Positions 1 through 7,790 of a DNA stretch of 15,079 nucleotides are shown piece after piece. The stretch is from Candidatus Saccharimonadota bacterium. GTDB taxonomy: Bacteria; Patescibacteriota; Saccharimonadia; Saccharimonadales; Saccharimonadaceae. The stretch spans positions 1 through 15,079 of the forward strand of contig DAIDJW010000011.1 in NCBI GenBank assembly GCA_027451185.1, written 5' to 3'. Position 1 is the stretch's first letter. Each line of letters opens with the position of its first letter. The translations under genes were made by a program, and so were the position numbers. Under the pieces are notes generated by a model. That model saw only the letters and a program-made list of their open reading frames with translations, was not told the origin of the DNA and did not search any database.

Positions 1-2482
1 CGGTTACGGTTATCGTGAAGGGACCGCTACCGCTGGCGACGGCTGAGTGGTCAGGACCAATGGTGATCGACTCAATGGTTGGTGTTTGGGTAATACAGCC
101 GGTGCCGTCCTCGTTGCCGTGGACGTTATCCTTGCCAGCGCCGTCGTAGCCGGCCGGAGCGATAATCACAGGCTGCTTACTGATTGGGTCGGTTGTCTGG
201 GTAACGCCAAGACTGACTCTAGCTGCTGGTGGCGTACAGGTGGTGGCGATGCGTTTTGAAACTCGATCAAAGTCCATATTAGTATTGCTTTGACCCTGGC
301 TCTTGTTCCACCAAGATGGGTAAATCTCTTTACCGACAGTTTGGATACCGGTTGGTGCGGTGAACCACTGGTTTGGCTTCCACTTACCGGCCGGTTGGTA
401 AATGTCCTGGTGAATATAAGGCATAACCTTGGCGATAATTGCGCCTGGTAGTGACGATGTACCGTTCTTTAAGATTGAGGTATCTGGATTACCGAACCAT
501 ACGCCCATACTAACAACTGGGCTGTAGCTCATCATCCAAATATCCTTTGCGTTGCCATTTTTGTCTGAGGTACCAGTTTTAGTAGCGGTTTGAATGTTCG
601 GGAACCACATACCTTTGGCATGGTAACCGTCCAATGGCTCTCGGGCGACCTCGTCGTTCAAGATGTTACTAACGATGTAAGCTGATTGCGGATCAACAAC
701 TCGTGTGCCGTTGGTGTCGGCCCATTTCATGAGCGTTTGACCCGAACTATTGGTAACCGACAAAATATCAGATTGCGGTTTGTAGACGCCGCCGCGAGCT
801 AACGAGGCATAGGCATTCACTAGGTCAACCTGACGCAAGCCACAGCCACCAATGGCGGCCGCAAGGCCAACTTGTTTGTCGGCGCCTTGGGTACAGTAAC
901 TATTGGCACCCATGGCGTGGATTTCGTCGATAGTTGGATGCACGCCGTTGACATACATAGCCAGCACGGCTGGAATATTACGTGATTGAGCCAAGGCATC
1001 GCGAACGGTAATCATACCCTTACTCCTGCCGTCGTCGTCGTTCAAAGGCGCGCCGTATAAAGCTTCAACTTGCGGTGTGGCCGAGTCATTGAATAAGCTA
1101 CCGCTACCATAGTTTTGCTGACCAGCCGGTTTTTGCTGGAATAGCTGAGCGTATACTAGCGGCTTGATGGTTGATCCTGGCTGGATATAACTCGTGGCGG
1201 CATTAGTTTGACCAAAGCCCGGATAGTCCCAACTGCGACTACCCATCATTGCCAGAATTTGTCCTGTCTGATTATCCTCAATAGTCGAGGCGGCGTCGGT
1301 GAAACCGGCCCAGTTCGGAATATAGCTATTGAACATATCATCCATAGCGCTTTGCAGCTTGTTCTGGATGCGAATATCAAGGGTTGTATTGACGGTTAAG
1401 CCACCTTGACCCACGACGCTAGCACCTAGCTTGTTAATTAATTCTTGGCGCACCATCTGAACAAACCATGGCGCCTGCATGTTTTGGTACTGATCGGCTT
1501 CTGGTTTGAGCGAATCGAGGATTGGTACTTTTTTCGCGTCCTCGGCCTGTTGTTTGGTGATATAGCCCTGCTGGGCCATATCGTCTAGGACGGTGTGCTG
1601 ACGAGCAATCAGGTCGGCATTACCTGGCGTGTTGTAGGGGTTATACCATGACGGATCTTGCGGAATAGCCGCTAGTAAAGCCGCTTCTGGCAGGGTAACA
1701 TTTTTGGCTGAAACGCCGAAATAGGTTTCGGCGCCAGACTCAACGCCGTTACGCGGACCACCATAAGGCGATTCGTTAAGGTACATAGTGATAATCTGGT
1801 CTTTAGTGTACATGCGCTCAACCTCAAAGGCTAAAATGACCTCTTTAATCTTGCGCGGTATACCGCTGATGCCGCGATTGCTGGCTTCGTTGGCTAAAAA
1901 GACCTGCTTAACTAACTGTTGGGTCAGCGTTGAGCCGCCCTGTACCTGGCCGCCGCTTAGGTCGGACAAGCCGGCGCGAATAATACCGCTAATACTGACG
2001 CCGCCGTGTTTGTAGAAGTTCTTGTCTTCAATTGAGACGGTTGCTTGTTTGAGGTACGGGTTCAGGTCGCTGGACGGCACGACTAACTTGTAGTTGCCGC
2101 CACCGGTATCTTCCCACAGCAGGTTACCGTTGCGGTCGTAGTACCTGGTAACGGTAGTTTGGACGCGCTTGGCTAGCTCGTCGGGGTTAATCGAGTTTAA
2201 GTCTTTGCGGAAATAGGCAAACAGCGCCCCAACAAGCAAACAGATAACCAGCAGCGCTATACCGGTGATTTTAAGGGCCATAAACAGGCCTTGTTTACTG
2301 AACCAATAGGCCCAAAAGCGCTTAGGGTGTAAGCGGTAGAAAAAACGCTTAACAGGGTTCTTTGGTAATTTGGCCCGTGCTTCAGCTTTGCGCCTTATAT
2401 TCATCTCTCGGTTCGTCTTACGGCGATTCGATAAGTTAGAATAGACGCTTAATTTACGCGAACGTGATGGTTTTTTAGCCAC
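1..2482 (-). CDS. Class A (bifunctional) penicillin-binding protein, C-terminus outside window
   Basis: Membrane-anchored peptidoglycan synthase: glycan-strand polymerisation plus peptide cross-linking on the outer face of the membrane. About 827 codons are visible with no stop before the window edge. Order: a very basic cytoplasmic N-terminus (about 1-62), one transmembrane helix (about 65-90), a glycosyltransferase (family 51) domain with the EDKNFYKHGG motif (152-161, catalytic Glu152) and QGGSTLTQQL (181-190), then a transpeptidase domain with PGSTIKP (catalytic Ser437, Lys440), SRN (500-502) and KTGTS (635-639). After about residue 730 comes a Thr/Ser/Gly-rich, probably Ig-like extension. 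The start is taken as GTG at 2482 because GGGAAAGAG lies 8 nt upstream; an in-frame ATG at 2521 overlaps the -10 box and is unlikely. It is divergent from tyrS. The family assignment is secure; which PBP1 type it is cannot be told. Confidence 0.95.
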   Translation of the reverse strand, partial: MAKKPSRSRKLSVYSNLSNRRKTNREMNIRRKAEARAKLPKNPVKRFFYRLHPKRFWAYWFSKQGLFMALKITGIALLVICLLVGALFAYFRKDLNSINPDELAKRVQTTVTRYYDRNGNLLWEDTGGGNYKLVVPSSDLNPYLKQATVSIEDKNFYKHGGVSISGIIRAGLSDLSGGQVQGGSTLTQQLVKQVFLANEASNRGISGIPRKIKEVILAFEVERMYTKDQIITMYLNESPYGGPRNGVESGAETYFGVSAKNVTLPEAALLAAIPQDPSWYNPYNTPGNADLIARQHTVLDDMAQQGYITKQQAEDAKKVPILDSLKPEADQYQNMQAPWFVQMVRQELINKLGASVVGQGGLTVNTTLDIRIQNKLQSAMDDMFNSYIPNWAGFTDAASTIEDNQTGQILAMMGSRSWDYPGFGQTNAATSYIQPGSTIKPLVYAQLFQQKPAGQQNYGSGSLFNDSATPQVEALYGAPLNDDDGRSKGMITVRDALAQSRNIPAVLAMYVNGVHPTIDEIHAMGANSYCTQGADKQVGLAAAIGGCGLRQVDLVNAYASLARGGVYKPQSDILSVTNSSGQTLMKWADTNGTRVVDPQSAYIVSNILNDEVAREPLDGYHAKGMWFPNIQTATKTGTSDKNGNAKDIWMMSYSPVVSMGVWFGNPDTSILKNGTSSLPGAIIAKVMPYIHQDIYQPAGKWKPNQWFTAPTGIQTVGKEIYPSWWNKSQGQSNTNMDFDRVSKRIATTCTPPAARVSLGVTQTTDPISKQPVIIAPAGYDGAGKDNVHGNEDGTGCITQTPTIESITIGPDHSAVASGSGPFTITVT

Positions 2483-2519
2483 GTGATTATCTCTTTCCCA
2501 TAAGCAATATCTACGAGAC

Positions 2520-2528
2520 ATTATAGCA
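2520..2528 (-). promoter_or_regulatory. Extended -10 promoter of the PBP gene
   Basis: On the minus strand TGC-TATAAT (TATAAT at 2525-2520) is a perfect extended -10 element. No good -35 is seen, as is common for this promoter class. The predicted start near 2513 gives a leader of about 30 nt that contains the GGGAAAGAG ribosome-binding site at 2499-2491. Confidence 0.65.
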
Positions 2529-2536
2529 CAACATAG

Positions 2537-2565
2537 GTGCAAAAAAGCTGGATATTTTGTATACT
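2537..2565 (+). promoter_or_regulatory. Probable tyrS promoter
   Basis: GTGCAA (2537-2542), a 17 nt spacer and TATACT (2560-2565), followed 29 nt later by the tyrS ATG with the Shine-Dalgarno AAGGAGA at 2583-2589. It is interleaved with the divergent PBP promoter, so the two may compete for polymerase. The -35 match is weak. Confidence 0.5.
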
Positions 2566-2594
2566 ACCAAAGTAATAACAGATAAGGAGACGAC

Positions 2595-3806
2595 ATGAAG
2601 CTTTCCGAAGAACTACAGTGGCGTGGTTTTATCAACCAGACCACCTACGACGACCTATCACCGCTAGACGGAGAGCCGATCTCTTTTTATTGGGGCGTCG
2701 ACCCTAGCGCCGACAGTATGCATATTGGCCAACTAGCGATGGCTTTGATGATTCGCCACTTTATTGACCATGGTCATAAAGCCACCCTTTTGGTCGGCGG
2801 CGCTACGGGCATGATCGGTGACCCAGATGGCAAACTTGAGGAACGCGAGCTCAAGCCGCTCGAAGAAGTCGAATACAACAAAAATAGTATCGCCAATCAA
2901 TATCGATCGCTGTTTGCCGATCAGCCGTTTGAAATTGTTGATAATTTTGACTGGTTCAAAGATATGGGCTACCTCAATTTCTTACGCGAAATTGGTAAAA
3001 ATGTACCGCTTAGCTCGATGTTAGGCCGTGAGTTTGTGCAAACCCGACTTGGCGCCGACGGCAACGGTATTAGTTACGCCGAATTTAGCTACTCGCTGAT
3101 TCAGGGCTACGACTTTTTACACCTTTTCCGTGAAAAAGGCATCACTTTGCAGGTATCCGGTGCCGATCAGTGGGGTAATAGCGTTACTGGTGTCCAACTG
3201 ATCCGAAAACTTGAAAACGCCGAGGCGAATGTCTACACCGCGCCACTAATTTTAAATAAAAATACCGGCCGCAAGTTTGGTAAAAGCGAAGAAGGTGCCG
3301 TGTGGCTTGACACTAACAAAACTAGCGTCTACAAGTTTTACCAATTCTGGCTCAACGTTGACGACGCCGGCGTGATTGACTACCTCAAGATTTTCACGCT
3401 ATTACCAAAAGTAGACATTGACCATATAGCGGCCGAAACCCAGGCTAATCCGAGCGCTCGTTTGGCTCAAAAAACATTAGCCCACGAAGTGACGAAGCTA
3501 GTTCACGGCGAAGAACGGGTTTTGAGTGTTGAAAAAGTCACCGCTAGTTTATTCGACGGCGCCGGAGTTGGCGATTTAACAGATGACGAATTAGAGATGT
3601 TAACCTGCGAGATTCCAACCACCGCAGCAGGCCAGCTGGTAGAAAGCTTGGTCGTGAGCGGTCTGGCGGCTAGCAACGGCGACGCTAAGCGCCTGATTAG
3701 TAATGGTGCGATATCGGTTAATGGCCAAAAGGTTTCCGACGATATTGCGCTAATCGCCCCGTCGATGGTGAAAAAAGGCAAAAACAGCTTTTTACTCGTT
3801 CGTTAG
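2595..3806 (+). CDS. tyrS: Tyrosine--tRNA ligase
   Basis: Class Ic aminoacyl-tRNA synthetase that activates tyrosine with ATP and charges tRNA-Tyr in the cytoplasm. The 403 aa length is typical of bacterial TyrRS. Visible signatures: GVDPSADSMHIGQ (34-46, the HIGH box), the tyrosine-binding stretch Y166xxxQ170xxD173, GADQWGN (189-195) and KFGKS (227-231, the KMSKS loop of the TyrS type rather than TyrZ). The last 60 or so residues form an S4-like RNA-binding domain (RLISNGAISVNG). The ATG at 2595 is preceded by a strong AAGGAGA with 5 nt spacing. No T-box-like leader is visible; the 5' leader is short. recG begins 24 nt after the stop. Confidence 0.97.
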   Translation: MKLSEELQWRGFINQTTYDDLSPLDGEPISFYWGVDPSADSMHIGQLAMALMIRHFIDHGHKATLLVGGATGMIGDPDGKLEERELKPLEEVEYNKNSIANQYRSLFADQPFEIVDNFDWFKDMGYLNFLREIGKNVPLSSMLGREFVQTRLGADGNGISYAEFSYSLIQGYDFLHLFREKGITLQVSGADQWGNSVTGVQLIRKLENAEANVYTAPLILNKNTGRKFGKSEEGAVWLDTNKTSVYKFYQFWLNVDDAGVIDYLKIFTLLPKVDIDHIAAETQANPSARLAQKTLAHEVTKLVHGEERVLSVEKVTASLFDGAGVGDLTDDELEMLTCEIPTTAAGQLVESLVVSGLAASNGDAKRLISNGAISVNGQKVSDDIALIAPSMVKKGKNSFLLVR

Positions 3807-3818
3807 GTCGGCAAAGAC

Positions 3819-3824
3819 TATACT
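3819..3824 (+). promoter_or_regulatory. -10 box immediately upstream of recG (leaderless type)
   Basis: TATACT ends 6 nt before the recG ATG, so a transcript starting at the usual distance would begin at or next to the A of the start codon. No Shine-Dalgarno is present between tyrS and recG. No convincing -35. recG may in addition be read through from tyrS. Confidence 0.45.
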
Positions 3825-3830
3825 TAAATC

Positions 3831-5861
3831 ATGAACTTAGCCTCTTCGCTAACTAAAATTCGCGGCGTCGGCGAGCGCACTGCCGAACAACTGGCGGCCG
3901 CCGGCTTGCACACCGTTGAAGATTTAGTGACCTTTTTGCCGCGTGCCTACGAGGATTTTTCAGAAGTTACAACCATCGCCGACCTTAAGCCTGGTAACGC
4001 CACGATTAAGGCGGTTTGTCAGTCGATTTCAACGCGGATCGTTAGGCGTGGTATGCGAGTGACGACGGCCACGTTAGCTGATAGCACCGGCAAATTGCAT
4101 GCCGTTTGGTTTAATCAGCCTTATCGCGAGACGCAGCTTAAGACTGGCGAAGAGTTTTATTTTTCGGGCAACTACGAATTTAGCTACAATCGTTATCAAC
4201 TCAGTAACCCGAGCGCCGAAAAGGTGAGTGATGTTCCAGTTCAAACTGACCGCTTGCTGCCAATTTATCGCTCGGTCAAAGGGCTCAAGCCGACCTTGGT
4301 GCGTAAGTTAATGCACGAGTTGCGACCTTTGGTCAGCTTAATGCCAGAAACCTTACCGCCCGAAATTGTCGCTAGCGAGCGCTTGGTTAGCTACGCCCAG
4401 GCCCTAATGGGTATGCATTTTCCAGAAACCTTAGCGGACGTTAGCCGAGCTAAAGAGCGCCTTGCTTTTGAAGAGCTGTTCCAGTTGCTGCTGGCTAGCC
4501 AATTTAACAAACAGGCTAACGCCAAGCTTGAGGGTTGGCCGATGCCATTCCACCAGCCAACGATTAAGGCATTTGTAGCCAATCTGCCTTTCGAACTCAC
4601 CGCCGCTCAGCGGCGGGCCGCCTGGGAAATTTTGCAGGATTTTGAAAAATCTACCCCTATGAACCGCCTATTACAGGGTGATGTTGGTTCGGGTAAGACG
4701 GTTGTGGCCGGGCTGGCGGCGCGTCAAGCGCATGAAGCCGGTTTTCAAACGGCGATTATGGCACCGACTGAAATATTAGCCACCCAGCATGCCGCCACGC
4801 TTGACAATCTGCTATCGCCGTTCGGCGTCAAAGTCGGGTTGTTGACGGGTAGTGTCAAGGGGGCGGCGCGCCAGGCGCTTTACCGGGCTATTAGTAGTGG
4901 TGGCATCGATGTGGTGGTTGGTACGCACGCCCTTATTCAAGAAGGCGTAGAATTCAAAAAGCTTGGGTTTGTGGCTATTGATGAACAACACCGCTTCGGC
5001 GTCGCGCAGCGCCAGGAATTACTAAAAAAGTCGACCCGGATGCCACATTTGCTTGCCATGACAGCCACGCCGATTCCGCGTAGTTTGGCGCTGACACTGT
5101 ATGGCGAGCTGGATATTTCAATCTTGAACGAGCGGCCAAAAGGTCGGCTGCCAATTAAAACTAAGCTTTGGTCGCCAAATAGCCGAGCCCAACTCTATAA
5201 ATTAGTTGACGAAGAGTTAGCGGCTGGCAGGCAGGCCTATGTAATTTGCAATTTAATCGACGACGATCCGAACAACGAGCTTAAAAGCGTCGAGGCCGAG
5301 CACCGACGTCTACAAAACTCGGTCTTCAAGCACCGGCGCATCGGTCTGCTACATGGCCGACTGAAGTCGGCTGAAAAAGACGCCGTCATGCAAAAGTTTG
5401 CCGCTGGTGATTATGACATTCTTGTCAGTACTACAGTGGTCGAGGTCGGGGTTGATGTGCCCAACGCCACGGTTATGATTATTGAAGACGCCGACCGCTT
5501 TGGGTTAAGCCAGCTCCATCAGCTAAGGGGTCGGGTCGGTCGCAGCACGCATCAAAGCTACTGTTATCTGGTCACTAGTACTAGCGCTAAGCCAACCAAA
5601 CGCTTACAAGAAATCGAAAAATCGAACGACGGGTTTTATCTAGCCGAAGTTGACTTAAAGCTGCGCGGTCCGGGCGAAATTTATGGGCGCGCTCAACACG
5701 GTGAACTGAACTTGCAAATCGCAACCTTGGCCGACACTAAGCTGATTGCGCGCGCTCAAAAACAGGCTAAATGGTTCGTTGAAAATAGCATAAACCTGTT
5801 ACAATATAAGCAGTTGGCAGCACAGGTTGATAAGTATCAGCGGCTAACAACTCTTAATTAA
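3831..5861 (+). CDS. recG: ATP-dependent DNA helicase RecG
   Basis: Superfamily 2 helicase that remodels stalled replication forks and Holliday junctions. At 676 aa it is close to the usual 680-700. The N-terminus carries a helix-hairpin-helix-like segment (KIRGVGERTAEQL, 9-21), then the OB-fold wedge domain (about 55-135). Helicase motifs: Walker A GDVGSGKT (283-290), Walker B DEQH (384-387), TATPIPRS (411-418), LLHGRLK (506-512), and motifs V/VI VVEVGVDVPNA and QLRGRVGR (564-571). The RecG C-terminal motif LRGPGEIYGRAQHG (611-624) separates it from Mfd and UvrB. There is no ribosome-binding site and the start sits just after a -10 box. A promoter for the next gene appears to lie inside its last 30 codons. 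Confidence 0.97.
   Translation: MNLASSLTKIRGVGERTAEQLAAAGLHTVEDLVTFLPRAYEDFSEVTTIADLKPGNATIKAVCQSISTRIVRRGMRVTTATLADSTGKLHAVWFNQPYRETQLKTGEEFYFSGNYEFSYNRYQLSNPSAEKVSDVPVQTDRLLPIYRSVKGLKPTLVRKLMHELRPLVSLMPETLPPEIVASERLVSYAQALMGMHFPETLADVSRAKERLAFEELFQLLLASQFNKQANAKLEGWPMPFHQPTIKAFVANLPFELTAAQRRAAWEILQDFEKSTPMNRLLQGDVGSGKTVVAGLAARQAHEAGFQTAIMAPTEILATQHAATLDNLLSPFGVKVGLLTGSVKGAARQALYRAISSGGIDVVVGTHALIQEGVEFKKLGFVAIDEQHRFGVAQRQELLKKSTRMPHLLAMTATPIPRSLALTLYGELDISILNERPKGRLPIKTKLWSPNSRAQLYKLVDEELAAGRQAYVICNLIDDDPNNELKSVEAEHRRLQNSVFKHRRIGLLHGRLKSAEKDAVMQKFAAGDYDILVSTTVVEVGVDVPNATVMIIEDADRFGLSQLHQLRGRVGRSTHQSYCYLVTSTSAKPTKRLQEIEKSNDGFYLAEVDLKLRGPGEIYGRAQHGELNLQIATLADTKLIARAQKQAKWFVENSINLLQYKQLAAQVDKYQRLTTLN
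5779..5805 (+). promoter_or_regulatory. Possible internal promoter in the 3' end of recG
   Basis: TTGAAA (5779-5784), a short 15 nt spacer, and an extended -10 TGT-TACAAT (5797-5805). It would start transcription about 60 nt before the phospholipase C-like gene, whose Shine-Dalgarno AAGGA is at 5860-5864. The spacer is shorter than ideal and it lies in coding sequence, so this is tentative. Confidence 0.4.
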
Positions 5862-5874
5862 GGAATTAACTTTT

Positions 5875-6681
5875 ATGTATTCAGGTACAACGCTTCGCCA
5901 CGGTTCCGGTAATCTGGCGGGTGTCCATCAACGGATTGATAAGGTTGCGCGTCGTTGCGCGATGAGCGCCTTGCCGGTTAGTACCAAATTTCCGGCACTC
6001 AAACTAATCCTGCGCTTCGAAGGTAAAAACGGCCCCGACGGCATTAAACGTAAAAGCCCAGCCCAAGATGAGCCGTGGCACTATATCGACCCGAATAACC
6101 CAGCTGACCGCGGTCTAATCGATATGATCAACGATCATTTCACCAATCTAGCGGCGGCGCTAAAAGCTAAAAATGAAATTCGCGCCGCTTTTGAGGCGGC
6201 TTGGCTGGCGCACGCTATTGTCGACGGCCTAACCCCGGCCCACCACTATCCGCTAGCTGAAAAAATCGAAGAGCTGTTTGGTATGTCCAACGAAGAGCGC
6301 ACCAGTTTTCTTAAAAAAACAGTGATTCACGGGGACACGCATATTGATACGTTGACAAAAAACTGGGCTTATTGGGGCTCAAAAGGTACCTTTACCGACC
6401 ATTATCAATTTGAGTTTGGTGTCGTTACGGCTACAGCGCTGTCACCGTTACGTGAACTAAAACTATCGGAAACTGCCCGTAAGCACGTGGTTGACGATGG
6501 TATCGAACAGGTTTTTAAAGAGGCGTTGCACGATATAAATGAACTTCATATGTACGAAGAATTCCATAACCGCGGCTGGACGCGGCACCTGGCTTTTCAG
6601 TCGCGTCGGTTACTGATTCCGCGCATTGTTGAGACGGTTGCGCTGGCCTGGTATGCTGCTGCAGTCGAGGCTGGCAAGTGA
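5875..6681 (+). CDS. Zinc-dependent phospholipase C / S1-P1 nuclease-fold protein, cytoplasmic
   Basis: 268 aa, predicted all-helical, with no signal peptide or membrane helix. The assignment rests on metal-site motifs with family spacing: H113-xxx-D117-xxxxx-H123 within AHAIVDGLTPAHH (112-124), the pattern of PLC residues His118/Asp122/His128; H176-xxx-E180 (HYQFE), the pattern of His142/Glu146; WHYIDP (68-73), which could supply the Asp55-type ligand; and H18 near the N-terminus. Family members cleave phospholipid head groups or nucleic acids using three zinc ions, usually outside the cell and after signal-peptide removal, which makes a cytoplasmic form unusual. The ATG has AAGGA about 10 nt upstream. 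The gene overlaps rsmD by 4 nt, so the two are translationally coupled. Fold fairly likely; substrate unknown. Confidence 0.65.
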   Translation: MYSGTTLRHGSGNLAGVHQRIDKVARRCAMSALPVSTKFPALKLILRFEGKNGPDGIKRKSPAQDEPWHYIDPNNPADRGLIDMINDHFTNLAAALKAKNEIRAAFEAAWLAHAIVDGLTPAHHYPLAEKIEELFGMSNEERTSFLKKTVIHGDTHIDTLTKNWAYWGSKGTFTDHYQFEFGVVTATALSPLRELKLSETARKHVVDDGIEQVFKEALHDINELHMYEEFHNRGWTRHLAFQSRRLLIPRIVETVALAWYAAAVEAGK

Positions 6682-7223
6682 ACGTCCGCCTGATCGCTGG
6701 TAAATTTGGCGGTCGAAGCATTGAAGGCTCGGACAGCGATCGAACGCACCCCATGAGCGAGCGTATTCGCAACGCATTATTTAATATAATTGGCCAAAAA
6801 GTTGTCGACGCCAGAGTCTTAGATGCTTTTGCCGGTAGCGGCAGTATTGGCCTCGAGGCTTTGAGCCGTGGCGCCAGGCAGCTAACGCTTATCGAACGCG
6901 ACCGTATAGCGATTAAAAACATCGAAAAAAATATTGTCGACCTTGGAGTTGCAAATTCTACAACATTAATTAAAACAAGCGTTGAAAACTGGCTTTCCAC
7001 CTCTGAAAATGAAAGCTATGACATAATTGTTGCTGATCCGCCATACTATGACCCACAGCTATCCACCGTTATGAAATTAGCGGGGCTGTTGAAAAGTGAC
7101 GGGCTTATGGTAATATCATATCCAGGTAGACGTGAGGCGCCGACCGCTAATGGGATTGTTGTGGTGGATAATCGTAGTTACGGAACCGCGGCTCTCGCGT
7201 TTTACCGAAAAGAGGATGCTTAG
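6678..7223 (+). CDS. rsmD: 16S rRNA (guanine966-N2)-methyltransferase RsmD
   Basis: S-adenosylmethionine-dependent enzyme that methylates G966 of 16S rRNA during 30S assembly. 181 aa, normal for the family. Signatures: N-terminal RLIAGKFGGR (4-13), the SAM-binding loop DAFAGSGSIGLEALSRGA (49-66), acidic motif II LIERD (71-75) and the catalytic DPPY (120-123) of N6/N2 amino-methyltransferases. Start is GTG at 6678, overlapping the upstream TGA as GTGA. The stop codon lies in the loop of the terminator hairpin. The usual neighbour coaD is not present downstream. The last 16 or so codons are duplicated at 8399-8448. Confidence 0.94.
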   Translation: MNVRLIAGKFGGRSIEGSDSDRTHPMSERIRNALFNIIGQKVVDARVLDAFAGSGSIGLEALSRGARQLTLIERDRIAIKNIEKNIVDLGVANSTTLIKTSVENWLSTSENESYDIIVADPPYYDPQLSTVMKLAGLLKSDGLMVISYPGRREAPTANGIVVVDNRSYGTAALAFYRKEDA

Positions 7224-7237
7224 GCGTCCTCTTTTTG
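7174..7237 (+). repeat. Direct repeat copy 1: 3' end of rsmD plus terminator
   Basis: This 64 nt stretch recurs at 8399-8462 with about 6 mismatches by hand alignment. It covers the last 16 codons or so of rsmD, the TAG stop and the terminator hairpin. This is the copy that completes the functional gene. Confidence 0.9.
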
Positions 7238-7242
7238 TTTTT
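7211..7242. terminator. Bidirectional intrinsic terminator after rsmD
   Basis: A 9 bp stem (AGAGGATGC at 7211-7219 with GCGTCCTCT at 7224-7232, one G-U pair), the loop TTAG holding the rsmD stop codon, then TTTTTGTTTTT. On the minus strand the same hairpin is followed by TTTT, so it can also stop transcription arriving from the convergent gene at 7291-7686. Confidence 0.85.
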
Positions 7243-7290
7243 AATCTATATGTCTTCAGATACTTCACGTTGATGGAGCGTTCGTTTTAA

Positions 7291-7686
7291 TCATAGAGAC
7301 CGGTAAGAAGATTCGTCGTTCAGGAGATTTACATAAAGTAAACGCACCGCATTACCGTTTAAATCGTCTGGCCACACAGAGATATCTTTTAGGCGAACAT
7401 TAGCTGGCAGATAGAAAGGAATAGTTTTTACGCCAAGTTTATTTATCATATCTGTCGGTACTATCCAAGATAATGGTTTTATATCGATATCGCGAGCGTC
7501 TTGATTGTCAAAATCATCAATAGTCATATAGCCGATTAGCTTAAGCAGGTATTTGGCTTGTGCGCCCGACTGGTCAAGAGTTTTATATAAAACATAGCGA
7601 AGGTTATCATAACCAATATTGCCCGTCTCTAAAATTTTGACTTGCTCGTTAATGCCGAATTCTTCTAATGGGTGTTTCATATTCAT
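7291..7686 (-). CDS. Hypothetical protein, 131 aa
   Basis: I do not recognise the family. The product is a soluble, mildly acidic protein with no signal peptide, membrane helix or cysteine pairs. It has an N-terminal helical half (about 8-50) and a C-terminal half with beta-like strands (SWIVPTD, KTIPFYLPA, AVRLLYVNLL), which could be a small wHTH-plus-beta or ligand-binding fold, but this is a guess. Codon use is AT-leaning. There is no Shine-Dalgarno; a TGT-TAATAT box sits 4 nt before the ATG at 7686 and 10 nt before an in-frame ATG at 7680, so the true start may be the second Met (129 aa). Convergent with rsmD and inside the block bounded by rsmD-end repeats. Confidence 0.65.
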   Translation of the reverse strand: MNMKHPLEEFGINEQVKILETGNIGYDNLRYVLYKTLDQSGAQAKYLLKLIGYMTIDDFDNQDARDIDIKPLSWIVPTDMINKLGVKTIPFYLPANVRLKDISVWPDDLNGNAVRLLYVNLLNDESSYRSL

Positions 7687-7690
7687 ATCA

Positions 7691-7699
7691 ATATTAACA
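7691..7699 (-). promoter_or_regulatory. Extended -10 box before the 131-aa gene
   Basis: Minus-strand TGT-TAATAT (TAATAT at 7696-7691) just before two in-frame ATGs at 7686 and 7680. The spacing suggests a leaderless or nearly leaderless transcript starting at the second ATG. No -35 is obvious. Confidence 0.4.
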
Positions 7700-7738
7700 A
7701 ATAAATCTGGGCCGGTTTTACATCATGGCCCGGGATGT

Positions 7739-7755
7739 AGAGTTTTAAAAACTCT
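7739..7755. repeat. Perfect 17-nt palindrome in the spacer between two minus-strand genes
   Basis: AGAGTTTT-A-AAAACTCT, 8 nt arms around a single base. Neither strand has a T-run after it, so it is not a standard terminator. Close by, GGGCC and GGCCC (around 7710-7731) form a second imperfect inverted pair. The position 45-60 nt upstream of the 131-aa gene's -10 box would suit a regulator-binding site. Confidence 0.5.
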
Positions 7756-7790
7756 TCTGTGATGGTGTGCGTTTGGTGGCGAATTAAACG

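Noticed and set aside
2482..2521. ATG at 2521 as the start of the penicillin-binding protein
   Set aside because: Its A and T are the last bases of the TATAAT -10 box and there is no ribosome-binding site; GTG at 2482 has GGGAAAGAG 8 nt upstream.
2522..2594. T-box or other riboswitch before tyrS
   Set aside because: The leader is only about 25-30 nt, too short for a T-box, and no stem or T-box sequence is seen.
6515..7000. 161-codon minus-strand frame across the PLC-like gene and rsmD
   Set aside because: It lies opposite two well-supported genes and has no coherent protein features.
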